A stretch of DNA of 64,000 nt, from assembly GCA_024704175.1 (NCBI GenBank), contig CP085629.1, forward strand, positions 4,650,001-4,714,000, written 5' to 3'. This DNA comes from Paenibacillus sp. P25. Lineage in GTDB: Bacteria; Bacillota; Bacilli; Paenibacillales; NBRC-103111. Below the pieces are notes generated by a model. The model had not been told where the DNA came from. It did not search any database and saw nothing but the letters and a program-made list of their open reading frames with translations. The translations under genes were made by a program, and so were the position numbers. Positions 8,617-18,656 of the stretch are shown in pieces. The stretch's first letter is position 1. The number at the start of each line of letters is the position of its first letter.

Positions 8617-11600
8617 TCATCGTTCCACCGGCAGCATGGGAGGAGCAGGAGATTCCGCAGGAAGCTTCCTTCTCCTCCAGCCCAAAGGCTGAAGTCTCAT
8701 CATCCATTCGTAGAGGAACGGGATCGCCAGCAGGCTGATCGCGGTGGAGCTGATCATGCCGCACACCACGACGATTCCGAGCGTCTGGGAAACGACGGTA
8801 TCCCCGGCGCCGGAAAAGCATAGGGGCAGCAAGGTCAAGACGGTCGTCACCGCCGTCATCAGGACCGGCCTTACCCGCGATGCCGTACCGCGCAGGATGG
8901 CTTCCCTCGGAGCCATCCCTCCCGCCAAATTCCGTTCGATTTTGTCTACAAGCACGATGCCGTTGGTGGCCACGATGCCGGACAGCATCAAGAGCCCGAC
9001 CAGCGAGGCCAAATTCCATTCCCCGCCCCAGAGCAGCATGCCGATCACCGAACCGATAAAAGCGAGAGGAATGCAGAAGAGTACGGTAAGCGGCGCTCTC
9101 GAGCCCCTGAAGACGAAACTGAGAATGAACAGGACAAGCAGGGCGGAAACGGATATCACGATGCCCATCTCCACGATCATTTGGTTCACCTGGGCGGAGA
9201 TCCCGCCCATCGAATAGCGCACGCCGGAAGGCAAGACCAATTGATCCACGATCTCCTTCACCTGTCCGGCCACCTTCTCCACGTCACGGGATGTGATGTT
9301 CGCCGTCACCACGGAGAAAGGCCGCCCTTCCCGTTCCCGCAGAACGGAGATGCCGGTTACGGGGGCCAGGGAGGCGATTTCGTCCATCCGCACATCCCGT
9401 CCGTCCTGTGCCCTGAAGGTTTCTTTGCCGAGCAGCGTAAGCACCTCCGTTTGCGGCTCCTTGGCCGCCGTGGCACCGCCAACTTTCGCCAGAAAATCCG
9501 TATGAACGGCAAGAGGCACCGTTTCCTGATTCCCCGTCTTCACACCGATTCTGGAGCCTTCCGCCAAATACTGCCGGATACGCTCATAGACCTCCTCGGG
9601 ACGGATACCCGCCCGTTCCACAGCATCCCTGTTCAGCGTCAGCTTGAATCGGGGAGTCCCTCTTTGTCGTCGGCGGTACCCGCCACGCTGAGGCCTTGAA
9701 CCGTCTGCAGCCTGCTTCGGATCAGCGCGGCCGCTTGATCGAGCGTTGCAGTGTCCGCGCCGGTCAGGTCGATTTTCAGCTGGGAATCGTCGCCGGCGAT
9801 ATTTTGCCCCGTTACCGTGCATACCGCGCTTCCCGCAAGACCCGACAGAAGTCGCTGCAGGTCCGCCGCCGTTTGATCGACATCCGCCTTCTCTTTGACG
9901 GATATGGCAATGCTCGCGATATTATCGCCCTGAATCCAGCCCCCGCCGGCATCGAACACATCGTCGAACTGCGGTGTGAAGGTGGAGCCGAGCACGGAAG
10001 AGAAGGTTGCGACCTGCGGAGCCGACTTCAAGGCCTGCTCCATCCGCTTCACGGTGGCGTCCACCTGCGCCAGAGCGGTTCCTTGCGGAAACTCGAGCTG
10101 TACGTTGATTTGACCGGACTTGCCCGCGGGCAGAAAATTCACCGGCAGAAGCCATGCTCCCGCGCCTGCAATCAGCAGCAGCAAGCCGAGTACCGCGGTA
10201 ATAATACCCTTTCGGGCAAAGGCCCGGCGCAGGATGTTCTCCGCCCAAGGCTCGATGGAGACGGCCGAATCGCTCGTACCTCCCTTGTGCCATACATAAT
10301 GAAGAGAGGGAACCACGAATAAGGCCACCAGCAGCGAAGTCAGCAGTGCAATAACAACTGACCAGGCGAAGCCGGAAAAAGCGGCCCCGATCATTCCGCC
10401 GACAAGCGCAATAGGGATATATACGGCAACGGTTGTCGCCGTGGAGGAAACAATCGCCGGCGTCACCTCCCTAACGGCCTCCGTCAGCGGCGAAGCATTC
10501 AAAGAGCTCCCCAATTCCCTCGATTTGCGGTACATGTTGTCGAGCACCACAATCGTATCGTCGATCACCCGGCCCATCGCCACGATCAAGCCGGAAACGG
10601 TGAGCAGATTGAGGCTGACACCCATCACATGAAGTAACCCCGTCGCGGCCATGAGACAGATGGGCAACGACAGAGCGACCAGGGCGGTGGACCGGATATT
10701 CCGGAAAAAGAGAAAGACGCAAACCGTCGAAAGCAGGCGACCGAGCAGCCCCTCCCTCAGCAGTCCATACAAGGAGGATTTCACCTGTTCGCCCTGGTCG
10801 AACAGCACCGAAAGCCGAAGATCGCCCGACCGCAACCCCGGCAGATCCTGGATCCGGGCTGCGGATCTTATCCGATACCTCGGTAATATTCGCAGACGGC
10901 GTCTTGAGCACGTCGAATACGACGCCGGCCTTTCCGTCGGTCCTGGATATCGTCTGCAGGTCTACGATGGATTTCGTCAGATCCGCTACGGCGGAGAGGG
11001 GAACGGCATGTCCGTCCGCGCCGCGGATGGGAAGGCGCTTGAAGTCCTGCTCAGTCAGGACAGGGCCGGAAGCCGCAAGGGGATCGATACTTGACTGTTC
11101 GTGATTTTCCCCTGCACCCCGCTCAAATCGGCCCCTTTCAGAGACCTTGTTACATCCTCCAGAGTTAAGCCCGCTTTGCCGAGATCCGCCATCCGGACCG
11201 TCAGGACATAGCCGCCGCTGCCGGCCCCGGTGATGCGCAGATCGCTTACGCCGGGCAGTGCCTTCAGCTCCCGCGCGATTTGAGCCTGCGTGACCGTACG
11301 CAGGGTATCATCGTCCACTTTCCCCGTCGGGCTGGTCAGACTGAGTCTCATGATGGGAAACGAGCTCGTACTCACCCGCGTCACAACCGGCTTCTCCGCT
11401 CCCGCAGGCATTGCCGCATGATCCAGAGCAAACGTCACATCGCGCTCCGCCCGGTTCATATCGTAGTTCATCGGAAAGTACAGGCTCATCAGCGACCCGC
11501 CGGCAAAGCTGTTCGTTTCCAGCGTTTCGATACCGTCGATCTTTCGCACCGCCTGTTCGATAGGTCCGGTCACAGCGGCTTTGATTTGATCCGCTTGAAA

Positions 11601-11762
11601 ATCCGGCGCATGCACCGAGATCATCAGGGTCGGGTTCTGAATCGGGGGCAGGTAATCCCGCTGCATCTGGAAAGCAGAGAAGCCTCCCCAAACGAGAATG
11701 ATGAGGATCGAAGTCACAATGAATATACCGCGGTTCAAGGCCGCTTTTATCAGCCGGTTCAT
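8617..11762 (-). CDS. RND-family efflux transporter permease, three frameshifts
   Basis: About 1,040 residues, the length of SwrC/AcrB-type resistance-nodulation-division pumps, which export lipophilic compounds using the proton gradient. The N-terminus MNRLIKAALNRGIFIVTSILIILVWG is the first membrane helix; two sets of porter domains and helix bundles follow, with the DDTIVVLDN motif of TM4 and the second-half equivalent GIVATNGIVLVDKIE. Frames shift near 11087 (CCCC for CCCCC), 10862 and 9655 (GGG for GGGG); each is mended by one base. As is usual in Gram-positives, no outer-membrane partner is encoded nearby. Other shifts may be present. Confidence 0.88.
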
Positions 11763-11799
11763 TATTCCACTCCTTGCTTTTGCGAATCATGCATGGAAA

Positions 11800-11837
11800 C
11801 CCCATGCCCTAAGTGCATAACCATTAAGGGCATGGGG
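11800..11837 (-). terminator. Hairpin after the phosphoesterase fusion gene
   Basis: Arms CCCCATGCCCT and AGGGCATGGGG (11 bp) around a 16-nt loop. The minus-strand tail is TTTCC, so the U-tract is weak. It lies between the fusion gene end and the RND gene start. Confidence 0.6.
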
Positions 11838-11852
11838 CCTCGTCTTACAGCG

Positions 11853-14667
11853 TTACCAGGCAGTCATCAGTTTTTTGCAGGAGACGGGGCCTTGCTTTCC
11901 GGCTCGCTCCATCACTTCCGCAGGCGTAAGAACCTTCTGTTCGCCGGGGTACGGCTGGTCAAAGCCTCTAGTGGCATACCAAACCACATGGTTCAGCATG
12001 TTGGCGTTGACCTTGTCGGGGAAGCGTTCTTCCCGCTGAAATGATCTTTATTCGAGTCCGACCAATCCATCCACAGCTTCTCAATAGGGCTTAACTCCGG
12101 TGCAGCAGATGCCGTATCGGCGGCTGCAGGCGTCTGTGCCGCATAAGTCGATTGCGTTACCGTCGTGATCGGAACAGCCGGCTTATCCGATCCGGGCGTT
12201 CCGTTCAAGGTATCGAGTGCGATGCGGTTCGGCTCGAAGTCGTACGGCGTAAAGTCCGGCTTATCGGTGAACAGCTCGCTCATCGGCGCGGCGGCCGCAT
12301 CGTTCTGATTCATCGGCGGAAGTCCGAGAATTTGCTCGATGGTTCTGACCATATTGATGACGGTCCAGTAGTGGCTGTCGGTAATTCCTCTCTTCACCCA
12401 CGGACTGATGAGGTAAGCGGGGGCACGGTGGCCGTCCACGTGATCCAGACCGTTCTGCGCGTCGTCCTCCGTTACGACGATGAGCGAGTCCTTCCAGTAC
12501 GGACTGTGGGAGATGAGATCGACGATTTTGCCGACGGCCAGATCGTTATCCGCAACCTGTGCTTGAGGCGTCGGAAAGTTCTTGGACGTGCCGGCGGTAT
12601 GGTCGTTCATAATCCACATTTGCGTGAGTGCGGCAGGTTGTCGTTTTTCACATACTCTTCGAATTTCCTCTTGAAAATTTCATAGCGGTATTGATCCGGA
12701 ATCGACGAATCGAAGGTCGGGAACGGCTTGTACGTAATCGGATCAAGCGACGGAATATCCGTCGTAGCTTGGTAGTGCCCGATCGGCACGTGAAGCTCGC
12801 CCTGCTTTTGCCCCGACAGGATCAAATAATCGTTCCACCAATCGATCCAGTTGCCGGCCTTCTCCGGTCCGCTGAAGCCGGTGGTATCTTCGCCGAAGTT
12901 CACGACCGATAAGCCCCGCTTCAAGGCGTTATCCCAAATATGGCCGGTCGATGCATAGGCCAGGGAGTCTCCTGCACCGCCCGGATAGCTCCGAACGTTA
13001 GCCGTATCGGTTTCCTTATCCTCATAATCGGTATTCGTCGCCTGCATCACCCACTGATGTCCGCTCGCCGACTGAATGCCGGATATGTAGAAGTTGTCCA
13101 GCGGCGGGAAGGTATTGGCGATCTTATGGAAGTTGGGAGTGACATTCTGTCCGAATTGGGTCAGGGCCGGCTCCGAATTGCCTCTGCCCTGGTCTCCATG
13201 GACCTGATCATAGGTGCGGTTTTCTTTGATGATATAGAAAACGTGCTTGATCGTGGACGGCTCGCCGATGCGCTCCGGTATGGCGACGGGCTTTTTATTA
13301 TGGCGGGGCTTGGCGTTTTGGCCGAGGGCGTTGAACCAGTTGTTGTTCTTGTAAACCTCCTCCGTCCCGCGGATCAAATCCTTCGTGGAGGGGCTCGGGA
13401 TGATCGACAGCGAGCCCTGCTGCGCATAGGCGGAATGGCCCGTTACCTTGATGCCTTGAATGGTCAAATTGCGGTCAGGACCGAGCGAGCCCACCCCGTC
13501 CGCATTGGCAACGAGGAGACGGTTCTCGGAATCCGTATCGATATCCACCGGGAACCAGGCGGTCGGCACCAGTCCGGCAAGGCGGGGCTCAGACTTCGGA
13601 CCCTTCCACTCGTATACGGCGAGAGCGTTATTGCGTCCGAGGCTGACGGCCAGCTGGTGATCGTTGATCATCTTGACGGCATTCGGCGCAGAGCCTTTGG
13701 GGGCGTTCGGGTACGGCTCCACGTTGATCGTTTGGACGATCTCGTCGGACTTGGTATCGATGACGGATACGGTATCGCTGCCCGTATTGGCCACGAAGAC
13801 GTACTGGCCGGATACGGCCATCCGTGCAGGCTGAAGGCCGACGGTTACGTTAGTCTTGACCGTATTGGAAGCAAGGTCCACCACCGAAACGGTACCTGTT
13901 GCAGAGCTTCCCGTAGGCTCGGCCACAATCGGCGTACCGGAGGAATCCACGGTGAGATCGCCGGGCTCCGCTTTCCGTCCCCCGACGTTCGATACGTAGG
14001 CCGTTGTACCGCTTACAATGACGCTCGTCGGAGAGTTGCCGACAGGGATGCGGGCGGTAAGCTGATTCGTCTGCAGGTCCACCACGCCAAGGCTGTTATC
14101 GCGGTTCAACACGACAAGGAGCGTTTTCCCGTCCGGGCCCATGACGATGTCCTGGGGATTGATATTTCCGCCGACGCTCGCAAGGGGAAGATTGATCGTA
14201 TTCTTCAAAGCAGGCTTCCCGTCCGCATCGATCGACATCACCACGATTTTCCCGGTATTCCCCGACGACCCCGTCGCATAGAGCTCGTTTCCGTCCGGAG
14301 AGTAAGCAAGACCCCACATGTGAGAGAGCTTCAGGGAAAAATTCGTTGTGATCAGACTTCCCGTCTTGAGGTCCACGATGTTGATGCCGTCGCCGCCGTA
14401 ATTGTTCCGGCCGATAATCACCGCCGCGGTCTTGCCGTCCGGACGGACTTTAACCGCCATCGGATTGCCGCCGAACTCAACCTGCTGTCCGGCCGGCGTA
14501 ACGAACTGGTTGATCGGGGTCAACACGGAATCATTGGCCTGGCGTCCGACCAGATGCGTCCCGAACGGGTTCCACACGTTGGCATAGACACTGCCTGTTC
14601 CCAGAAGCACGGTTCCAAGTGAAAGGATGGCGACCAGCTTCTTCTTACCGATCTTTCTTTTCATCAT
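11853..14667 (-). CDS. Secreted YncE-like beta-propeller / phosphoesterase fusion, two frameshifts
   Basis: Roughly 940 residues. A signal peptide (KKKLVAILSLGTVLLGTGSVYA) leads into YVTN/YncE-type beta-propeller repeats, recognised by recurring VVDLxTxQ, PVGNSPTSVIV and YVFVANTGSDTVSVID units. From about residue 480 a phosphoesterase domain of the PF04185/alkaline-phosphatase superfamily follows (HVFYIIKENRTYDQVHGD, later VTEDDAQNGLDHVDGHR with metal ligands). Frames shift near 12640 (one G missing) and 12035 (one C missing); the restored C-terminus ends LMTAW at 11853. Probable extracellular phosphate ester hydrolase; substrate unknown. Confidence 0.85.
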
Positions 14668-14811
14668 TCAGCCTTCTTCCCTGTTAGATTGGAATAACGC
14701 CGGATCCTCGTCTCCTCCGACATGTCCATGTTTGATTCTAAGCGTCAAAAGTTAAATAATGGTCAACTGTAAGTGAAGGTTATGTAAAAATGGGTATTTT
14801 GCCCATTCGGG

Positions 14812-14870
14812 CAAAAAGAAAAAGACCTTCGGCAAGCCGCCCGCACAAGCGGGGATTCGCCTAAGGTCTT
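14812..14870 (-). terminator. Intrinsic terminator after the 59-aa gene
   Basis: AAGACCTT and AAGGTCTT arms bracket a further GC-rich stem; on the minus strand TTTTTCTTTTT follows. A second short hairpin TTTTGCCC/GGGCAAAA lies just beyond. Confidence 0.85.
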
Positions 14871-14914
14871 CTTATTTTCTCCGGCCGACCGCCGAATCCT
14901 CACCGCTCTCATGA

Positions 14915-15094
14915 TTACACCAGCCGGTAATCGTCCACCTTGTCGCCGTCCTCCCATACCTCGACGAACAGCGCGTCGCATTCCTCGAAGTCGGACGGCT
15001 GCAGCGAAAGCGCCTTTTCCTCGTCCGTGCTGACGAACACATTATCCATTTGCTCGTTATTCAGCGATATGACCACGTAGATTTTCAACGTCAT
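14915..15094 (-). CDS. Small hypothetical protein (59 aa)
   Basis: MTLKIYVVISLNNEQMDNVF opens an acidic 59-residue protein with many Asp/Glu (EECDALFVEVWEDGDKVDD). No family recognised. It is supported by a clean frame, a GGGAGG site (close to the ATG, so the start may be imperfect), and a strong terminator directly downstream. Stop is at 14915. Confidence 0.6.
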   Translation of the reverse strand: MTLKIYVVISLNNEQMDNVFVSTDEEKALSLQPSDFEECDALFVEVWEDGDKVDDYRLV

Positions 15095-15193
15095 GCCCTC
15101 CCTTGGACGGCCAAGCCTCTTCGCGTTTCCTTGCGGCTCTGCCAGCTTTGTCCTGCTAAGTATATCCTATTTGCCGGAAATCGGAAAATGGGG

Positions 15194-15222
15194 GTGAAAT
15201 CCTCGGGCAAAACGAATATAAT
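15194..15222 (+). promoter_or_regulatory. Sigma-A promoter of the acyltransferase gene
   Basis: GTGAAA (15194-15199), 17-bp spacer, TATAAT (15217-15222), 33 bp before the start codon. Confidence 0.6.
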
Positions 15223-15255
15223 GGTCTTTTAATTACAAAGTAAGGAATGAACATC

Positions 15256-16423
15256 ATGAACAAACCGCAAAAAATTGCCGAGCTGGAATATTTGCGCGCC
15301 TTCGCTTTCCTGGCCGTGGTGCTGCAGCATGCGATCGGACACTACGCTTATCTGCCAAGCGCCTCGCTCGCCGACGGCGTCATGCTCGGAGGACTGCTGC
15401 TTGCTGGCCAAATTCGCCGTGCCGATGTTTATTTTTATCTCGGGGCTGGTGCTGTTCTACAGGTATCGGGAGGGCAAGGTCCCTTATATTTCTTTCCTGC
15501 GCAAACGGTTCAAGGATATCGTATTCCCCTATCTCCCATGGGCGCCGCTGTATATATGGGTCGAAGCGGACTTTTTTGCAGGCGGTTTCATCTCTTTGGG
15601 TGAATGGGGTCGTCAGGTGCTCACGGGAAAAGCGAGCTACCATTTATGGTACGTCGTGATGATTTTTCAGTTTTATTTGTTGTTTCCGCTGTTTCAGGCC
15701 GCCATCCTCTGGCTTAACCGGAAGTCGCCGGGCAGAGTGCTGTGGGGTACCGTCCTTGCTTTGGGCGCGGCCTATGTCTGGCTGACGGGTAAGGTTTATC
15801 CGATCGGTGAGTGGACCGGAAGCCTGGGGATTCCTTGGATCACCGCTTATTTCGGGGAATACGCGGACCGGAACGTCCTTTATTTTTACTATTATTTTGT
15901 CATGGGGGCGTTTGCGGGGCTCCATCTGGATCGGTTCAAGAGCCTCATGCACCGCTATACCCGGTTCTGGATCGGCGTCTTCGCCCTTCTGCTGCTGTGG
16001 ACCGGTTACCGGATCGTGGAGCATTTCGAATACCGGCCCGAGCTGAAAATTCAATACAACGATACGCCGCTGCTGCAGCCGTCGATGGCCGTCGTGCTGA
16101 TTTTCTCCATCCCGGCGATGTATGTCTTTGCACTGGCTCTGGACCGTTATATGCCTGCGTTCTGGAAAAAAACGCTGACGGTTATCGGTTCTTACTCCTA
16201 TGTGGCCTATTTGGCCCACGCGCTGATGCTGACGGCGGCGGTTTATGTGACGGACGGCCTGCTGTACTTTATGAATCCGACGCTGCGCACCTTGGCGGCC
16301 TTCATCTTATGCACACTGCTGTCGGTGGCCGCGGCGGCGGGACTCCGGCGGATGCGTTCGGCTGCGGGACTCCTGATCCCGGGGGCCGCCAGGAGGCAGG
16401 AAGGCCGGAGCGCAGCGCGTTGA
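15256..16423 (+). CDS. Acyltransferase family 3 membrane protein, one frameshift
   Basis: An integral membrane O-acyltransferase of the OafA/YrhL type, which transfers acetyl or related groups to cell-surface glycans or lipids. The N-terminal hallmark is present: ELEYLRAFAFLAVVLQHAIGH, with the catalytic-type histidine in helix 1. About ten hydrophobic helices follow, ending in a basic tail. The ATG at 15256 lies 9 nt after AAGGA; the ATG at 15247 is less well placed. The frame shifts near 15400 within LLLLAKF (one extra T, or two bases missing). It stands alone between oppositely oriented genes. Confidence 0.85.
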
Positions 16424-16455
16424 TGCGGCCGGCCGGTATCCGGCAAAATCCCGGT

Positions 16456-17195
16456 CTATTCGTCGAACGCCAGACTGGAGGTTTCCTGGATGATCGTGCC
16501 GTTATTTTTTCCTTCGCAGATTTCTTTCATGGAGCCGGACTTGTCAAAGTTAAACACATGGATCGGCGACCGGTAATCACGCGCCAAAATAAAAGCCGAC
16601 TGATCCATCACCTTCAGGTTGAGCCGAATGACGTCGTTGTAATGCAGCGATTTGTACTTCTTCGCGCCCTTGTTCATCTTCGGGTCCGCGTCGAGCACAC
16701 CGTCCACTCCCTGCTTGGCTACGAGGATGGCGTCGGCTTTCACTTCGATCGCCCTTTGAACGGAAGGGTAGTCCGTTGTCACATAGGGTCGCCCGTTCCC
16801 TCCGGCGAAAATGACGATGTAGCCTTTCTCCAGATGGTGGATAGCCCGCATGACCGGATATACGGCTCCGCCACCGAAGCGAGGGGAATGGCGGTCATGA
16901 CGCGAACCTCCTTGTCGGTTTTGGCCTTGAGCACCCCTCTCAGCATCAGACTGTTGACCACCGTAGCCAAAGTGCCGATATTGTCGGCTTCCGCCCGCTC
17001 GATGCCCCAGCTTTCGGCCATATTCCCTCTGAAAATATTGCCTCCTCCGATCACGATGGAGACCTCCACTCCCATGTCCACGACCGATAAAATCTCATTC
17101 GCGATGTAATCGAGCTGCTTCGGGTCGAAGCCGAATTCGCCCTTTCCGGCTACCGCTCCGCCGCTCAGCTTGATCAGAACCCGTTTGTATCTCAC
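16456..17195 (-). CDS. UMP-kinase-like protein (PyrH paralogue), one frameshift
   Basis: Amino-acid-kinase fold resembling UMP kinase, which phosphorylates UMP to UDP. Visible motifs: LIKLSGGAVAG at the phosphate loop, VVIGGGNIFRGN-like turn (VIGGGNIFRGNMAES), and VDGVLDADPK in the C-lobe. The frame shifts near 16848 (one base missing in YIRS/MRAIHH). GTG start at 17195, 9 nt after GGAGGT. It differs from ordinary PyrH (SGGA for SGEA, NSLMLRG), and it is not next to rpsB-tsf-frr where pyrH normally sits, so a second, specialised copy is likely. A leader peptide and terminator lie immediately upstream. Confidence 0.75.
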
Positions 17196-17215
17196 CCTTC
17201 ACCCACCTCCGGCTA

Positions 17216-17248
17216 TAAAAAAACACTAAAGCGGCTAGGCTTTAGTGT
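17216..17248 (-). terminator. Attenuator-type terminator before the pyrH paralogue
   Basis: Arms ACACTAAAGC and GCTTTAGTGT (10 bp, 6-nt loop) followed on the minus strand by seven T. It lies between the leader peptide and the GTG start, 11 bp from the ribosome site, so it can only serve as an attenuator or a stop for an upstream transcript. Confidence 0.85.
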
Positions 17249-17304
17249 CTTTCAAAGGAATGGAAAGAGAGGATCAACCGCTTCGGCACCGGGTTATTCC
17301 TCAT
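17242..17304 (-). CDS. Putative 20-aa leader peptide
   Basis: An ATG at 17304 follows GGAAGGGGTGG by 4 nt. The frame encodes 20 residues beginning MRNNPVPKR and ending SFERH; its stop codon is inside the first arm of the terminator. A translating ribosome that reached or stalled at the end would cover this arm and prevent the hairpin. This is the arrangement of translation-controlled attenuators such as those of antibiotic-inducible resistance genes. No homologue is claimed; the evidence is position, ribosome site and hairpin overlap. Confidence 0.55.
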   Translation of the reverse strand: MRNNPVPKRLILSFHSFERH

Positions 17305-17392
17305 AATTCCACCCCTTCCATGTTTTTTGTTCCTTTTTATTGTATTCGTCCTTCGCTCCGGTTGCAACTCTACATCTGACTACCTGGATTCG

Positions 17393-17814
17393 TCACGCGC
17401 GCTTGGTGAAAATTTGAAAGGTGGTTCCGAACCTGTCGGTTACCATGCCGTACGCCGGGCTGAAATGCGCATCGTGCAGCGGGATGTTCACCTCGCCTTG
17501 ATCCTTAAGAGCTTCATAGAACCGCTTGGCTTGCTCGATCTCATTCGTTGTAATGCAGATGTTCACCTGATTGCCTTGACGATGGGTTTGACCCGGAATC
17601 AGATCGGAAATGAATACATCCGACTCGCCGATTTTGAGTACGCAATGGGCGATCCGGTTCTTAACCTCCTCGGATAAGGGGAGTCGGGGTTCATCGGAGC
17701 TTCGCCGAAGGTTTGCCGGAAGAGAACCTTGGCATCCAACGATTTCACATAAAAATCAATAGCTTCTCCGGCCTTTCCGTCCAACATCAAAAAAGGGATC
17801 AACTGCAGTGCCAT
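17393..17814 (-). CDS. VOC/PhnB-like (glyoxalase superfamily) protein, one frameshift
   Basis: MALQLIPFLMLDGKAGEAIDFY is the typical N-terminus of the PhnB/3-demethylubiquinone-type VOC group, and the restored C-terminus HDAHFSPAYGMVTDRFGTTFQIF is its hallmark. Start at 17814, 9 nt after GAAGGAG. The frame shifts near 17663 (CCCC for CCCCC). About 140 residues, normal length. Known members bind small metabolites or antibiotics; this one's ligand is unknown. It is expressed from a near-consensus promoter with a palindrome over the start site that matches one before the neighbouring TetR gene. Confidence 0.85.
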
Positions 17815-17840
17815 GATCAACAGCTCCTTCAATTTTTATT

Positions 17841-17857
17841 TACTGTACCGTACAGTA
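17841..17857. promoter_or_regulatory. Operator palindrome at the VOC promoter
   Basis: TACTGTAC-C-GTACAGTA: perfect 8-bp arms around one base, 5 bp downstream of the -10 box (so over +1). A near copy lies at 18584-18600 before the TetR gene. Confidence 0.8.
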
Positions 17858-17862
17858 ATTTA

Positions 17863-17892
17863 ATTATAATCACCCTTGAGAAAATTTGTCAA
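17863..17892 (-). promoter_or_regulatory. Consensus sigma-A promoter of the VOC gene
   Basis: TTGACA (17892-17887), 18-bp spacer, TATAAT (17868-17863) on the minus strand. Both boxes are consensus, which explains the need for a repressor site. Confidence 0.85.
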
Positions 17893-17953
17893 TCGGCGAA
17901 ATAAAAAAAACTGCCGTTCCTGAGAAACAGCAGGTTCATACATTTGAATCCCT

Positions 17954-18554
17954 TTATCTTGAGGGACGGATTCCGTTTTCGATGAGAAGAAAAGCCTTTT
18001 GCAGCCAAGCGCCCGAGTCTTCGGTTTCCGGCTTGAACAGCATGCAGTAAAGATATGCGCCGCTGACCAAATCGACTAAGATATCTTCGTTGATATCGTC
18101 CCGAATCTGGCCCTTTTGTATGCCCTTTTGCAGGATTTGGGCAAAGGCTTTGCGGCGCGGTTCTATGAAATTTTGCTTATACTGGGCCAGCAAACTGCGG
18201 CGATTCCAGCATGCCGGCCACCATTTTGTGGGAAGAGGCCGCCGGCGATTCGAGGGCCAGACGACTGGAATGCAGCATATTCTCCAGCAGCACTCTTAAA
18301 TCCGCTAAGGCATTCCCTGTGTCAGGAATCACGGTTTGGTCCGCCGCCATTCCGAACGCATCGGAGAGGAGCTCTTCTTTGGTCTTCCACCGGAGATAAA
18401 TCGTAGGCTTGCTTACTCCGGCCCGCGCCGCTACGTCATCCATACTGAAATTATTGATGCCGGACTCCATCATCAGCGCCCGGGTGGCCTTAAGGATCGA
18501 AATATCGGTTGATTCGCTTCGCGGACGTCCCCGCTTTTTACTCTTTTCGCTCAT
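17954..18554 (-). CDS. TetR family transcriptional regulator, one frameshift
   Basis: N-terminal TetR helix-turn-helix: ILKATRALMMESGINNFSMDDVAARAGVSKPTIYLRWKTKEEL. The C-terminal part after a shift near 18185 continues QYKQNFIEPRRKAFAQIL and ends GIRPSR. Start at 18554 follows AAGGTGAT; total about 200 residues. The gene lies 139 bp upstream of the VOC gene on the same strand. Similar 17-bp palindromes precede both, so it most likely represses itself and the VOC gene until an unknown ligand binds. Confidence 0.88.
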
Positions 18555-18583
18555 ATGGGAGATCACCTTCGCTCTGCTTTAAA

Positions 18584-18600
18584 TACTATACGGTTCTGTA
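18584..18600. promoter_or_regulatory. Operator palindrome upstream of the TetR gene
   Basis: TACTATAC-G-GTTCTGTA, matching TACTGTAC-C-GTACAGTA at the VOC promoter at 13 of 16 arm positions. It lies 30 bp before the TetR start. Confidence 0.7.
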
Positions 18601-18656
18601 AATTAAATATAAAGCGTTTGTTGTACTAATGCAAATGGCTGAGCTGCAATGACCCG

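Noticed and set aside
12940..14622. Long plus-strand open frame opposite the phosphoesterase fusion
   Set aside because: It is a codon-bias shadow of the real gene: no ribosome site, Arg/His-rich composition and no family features.
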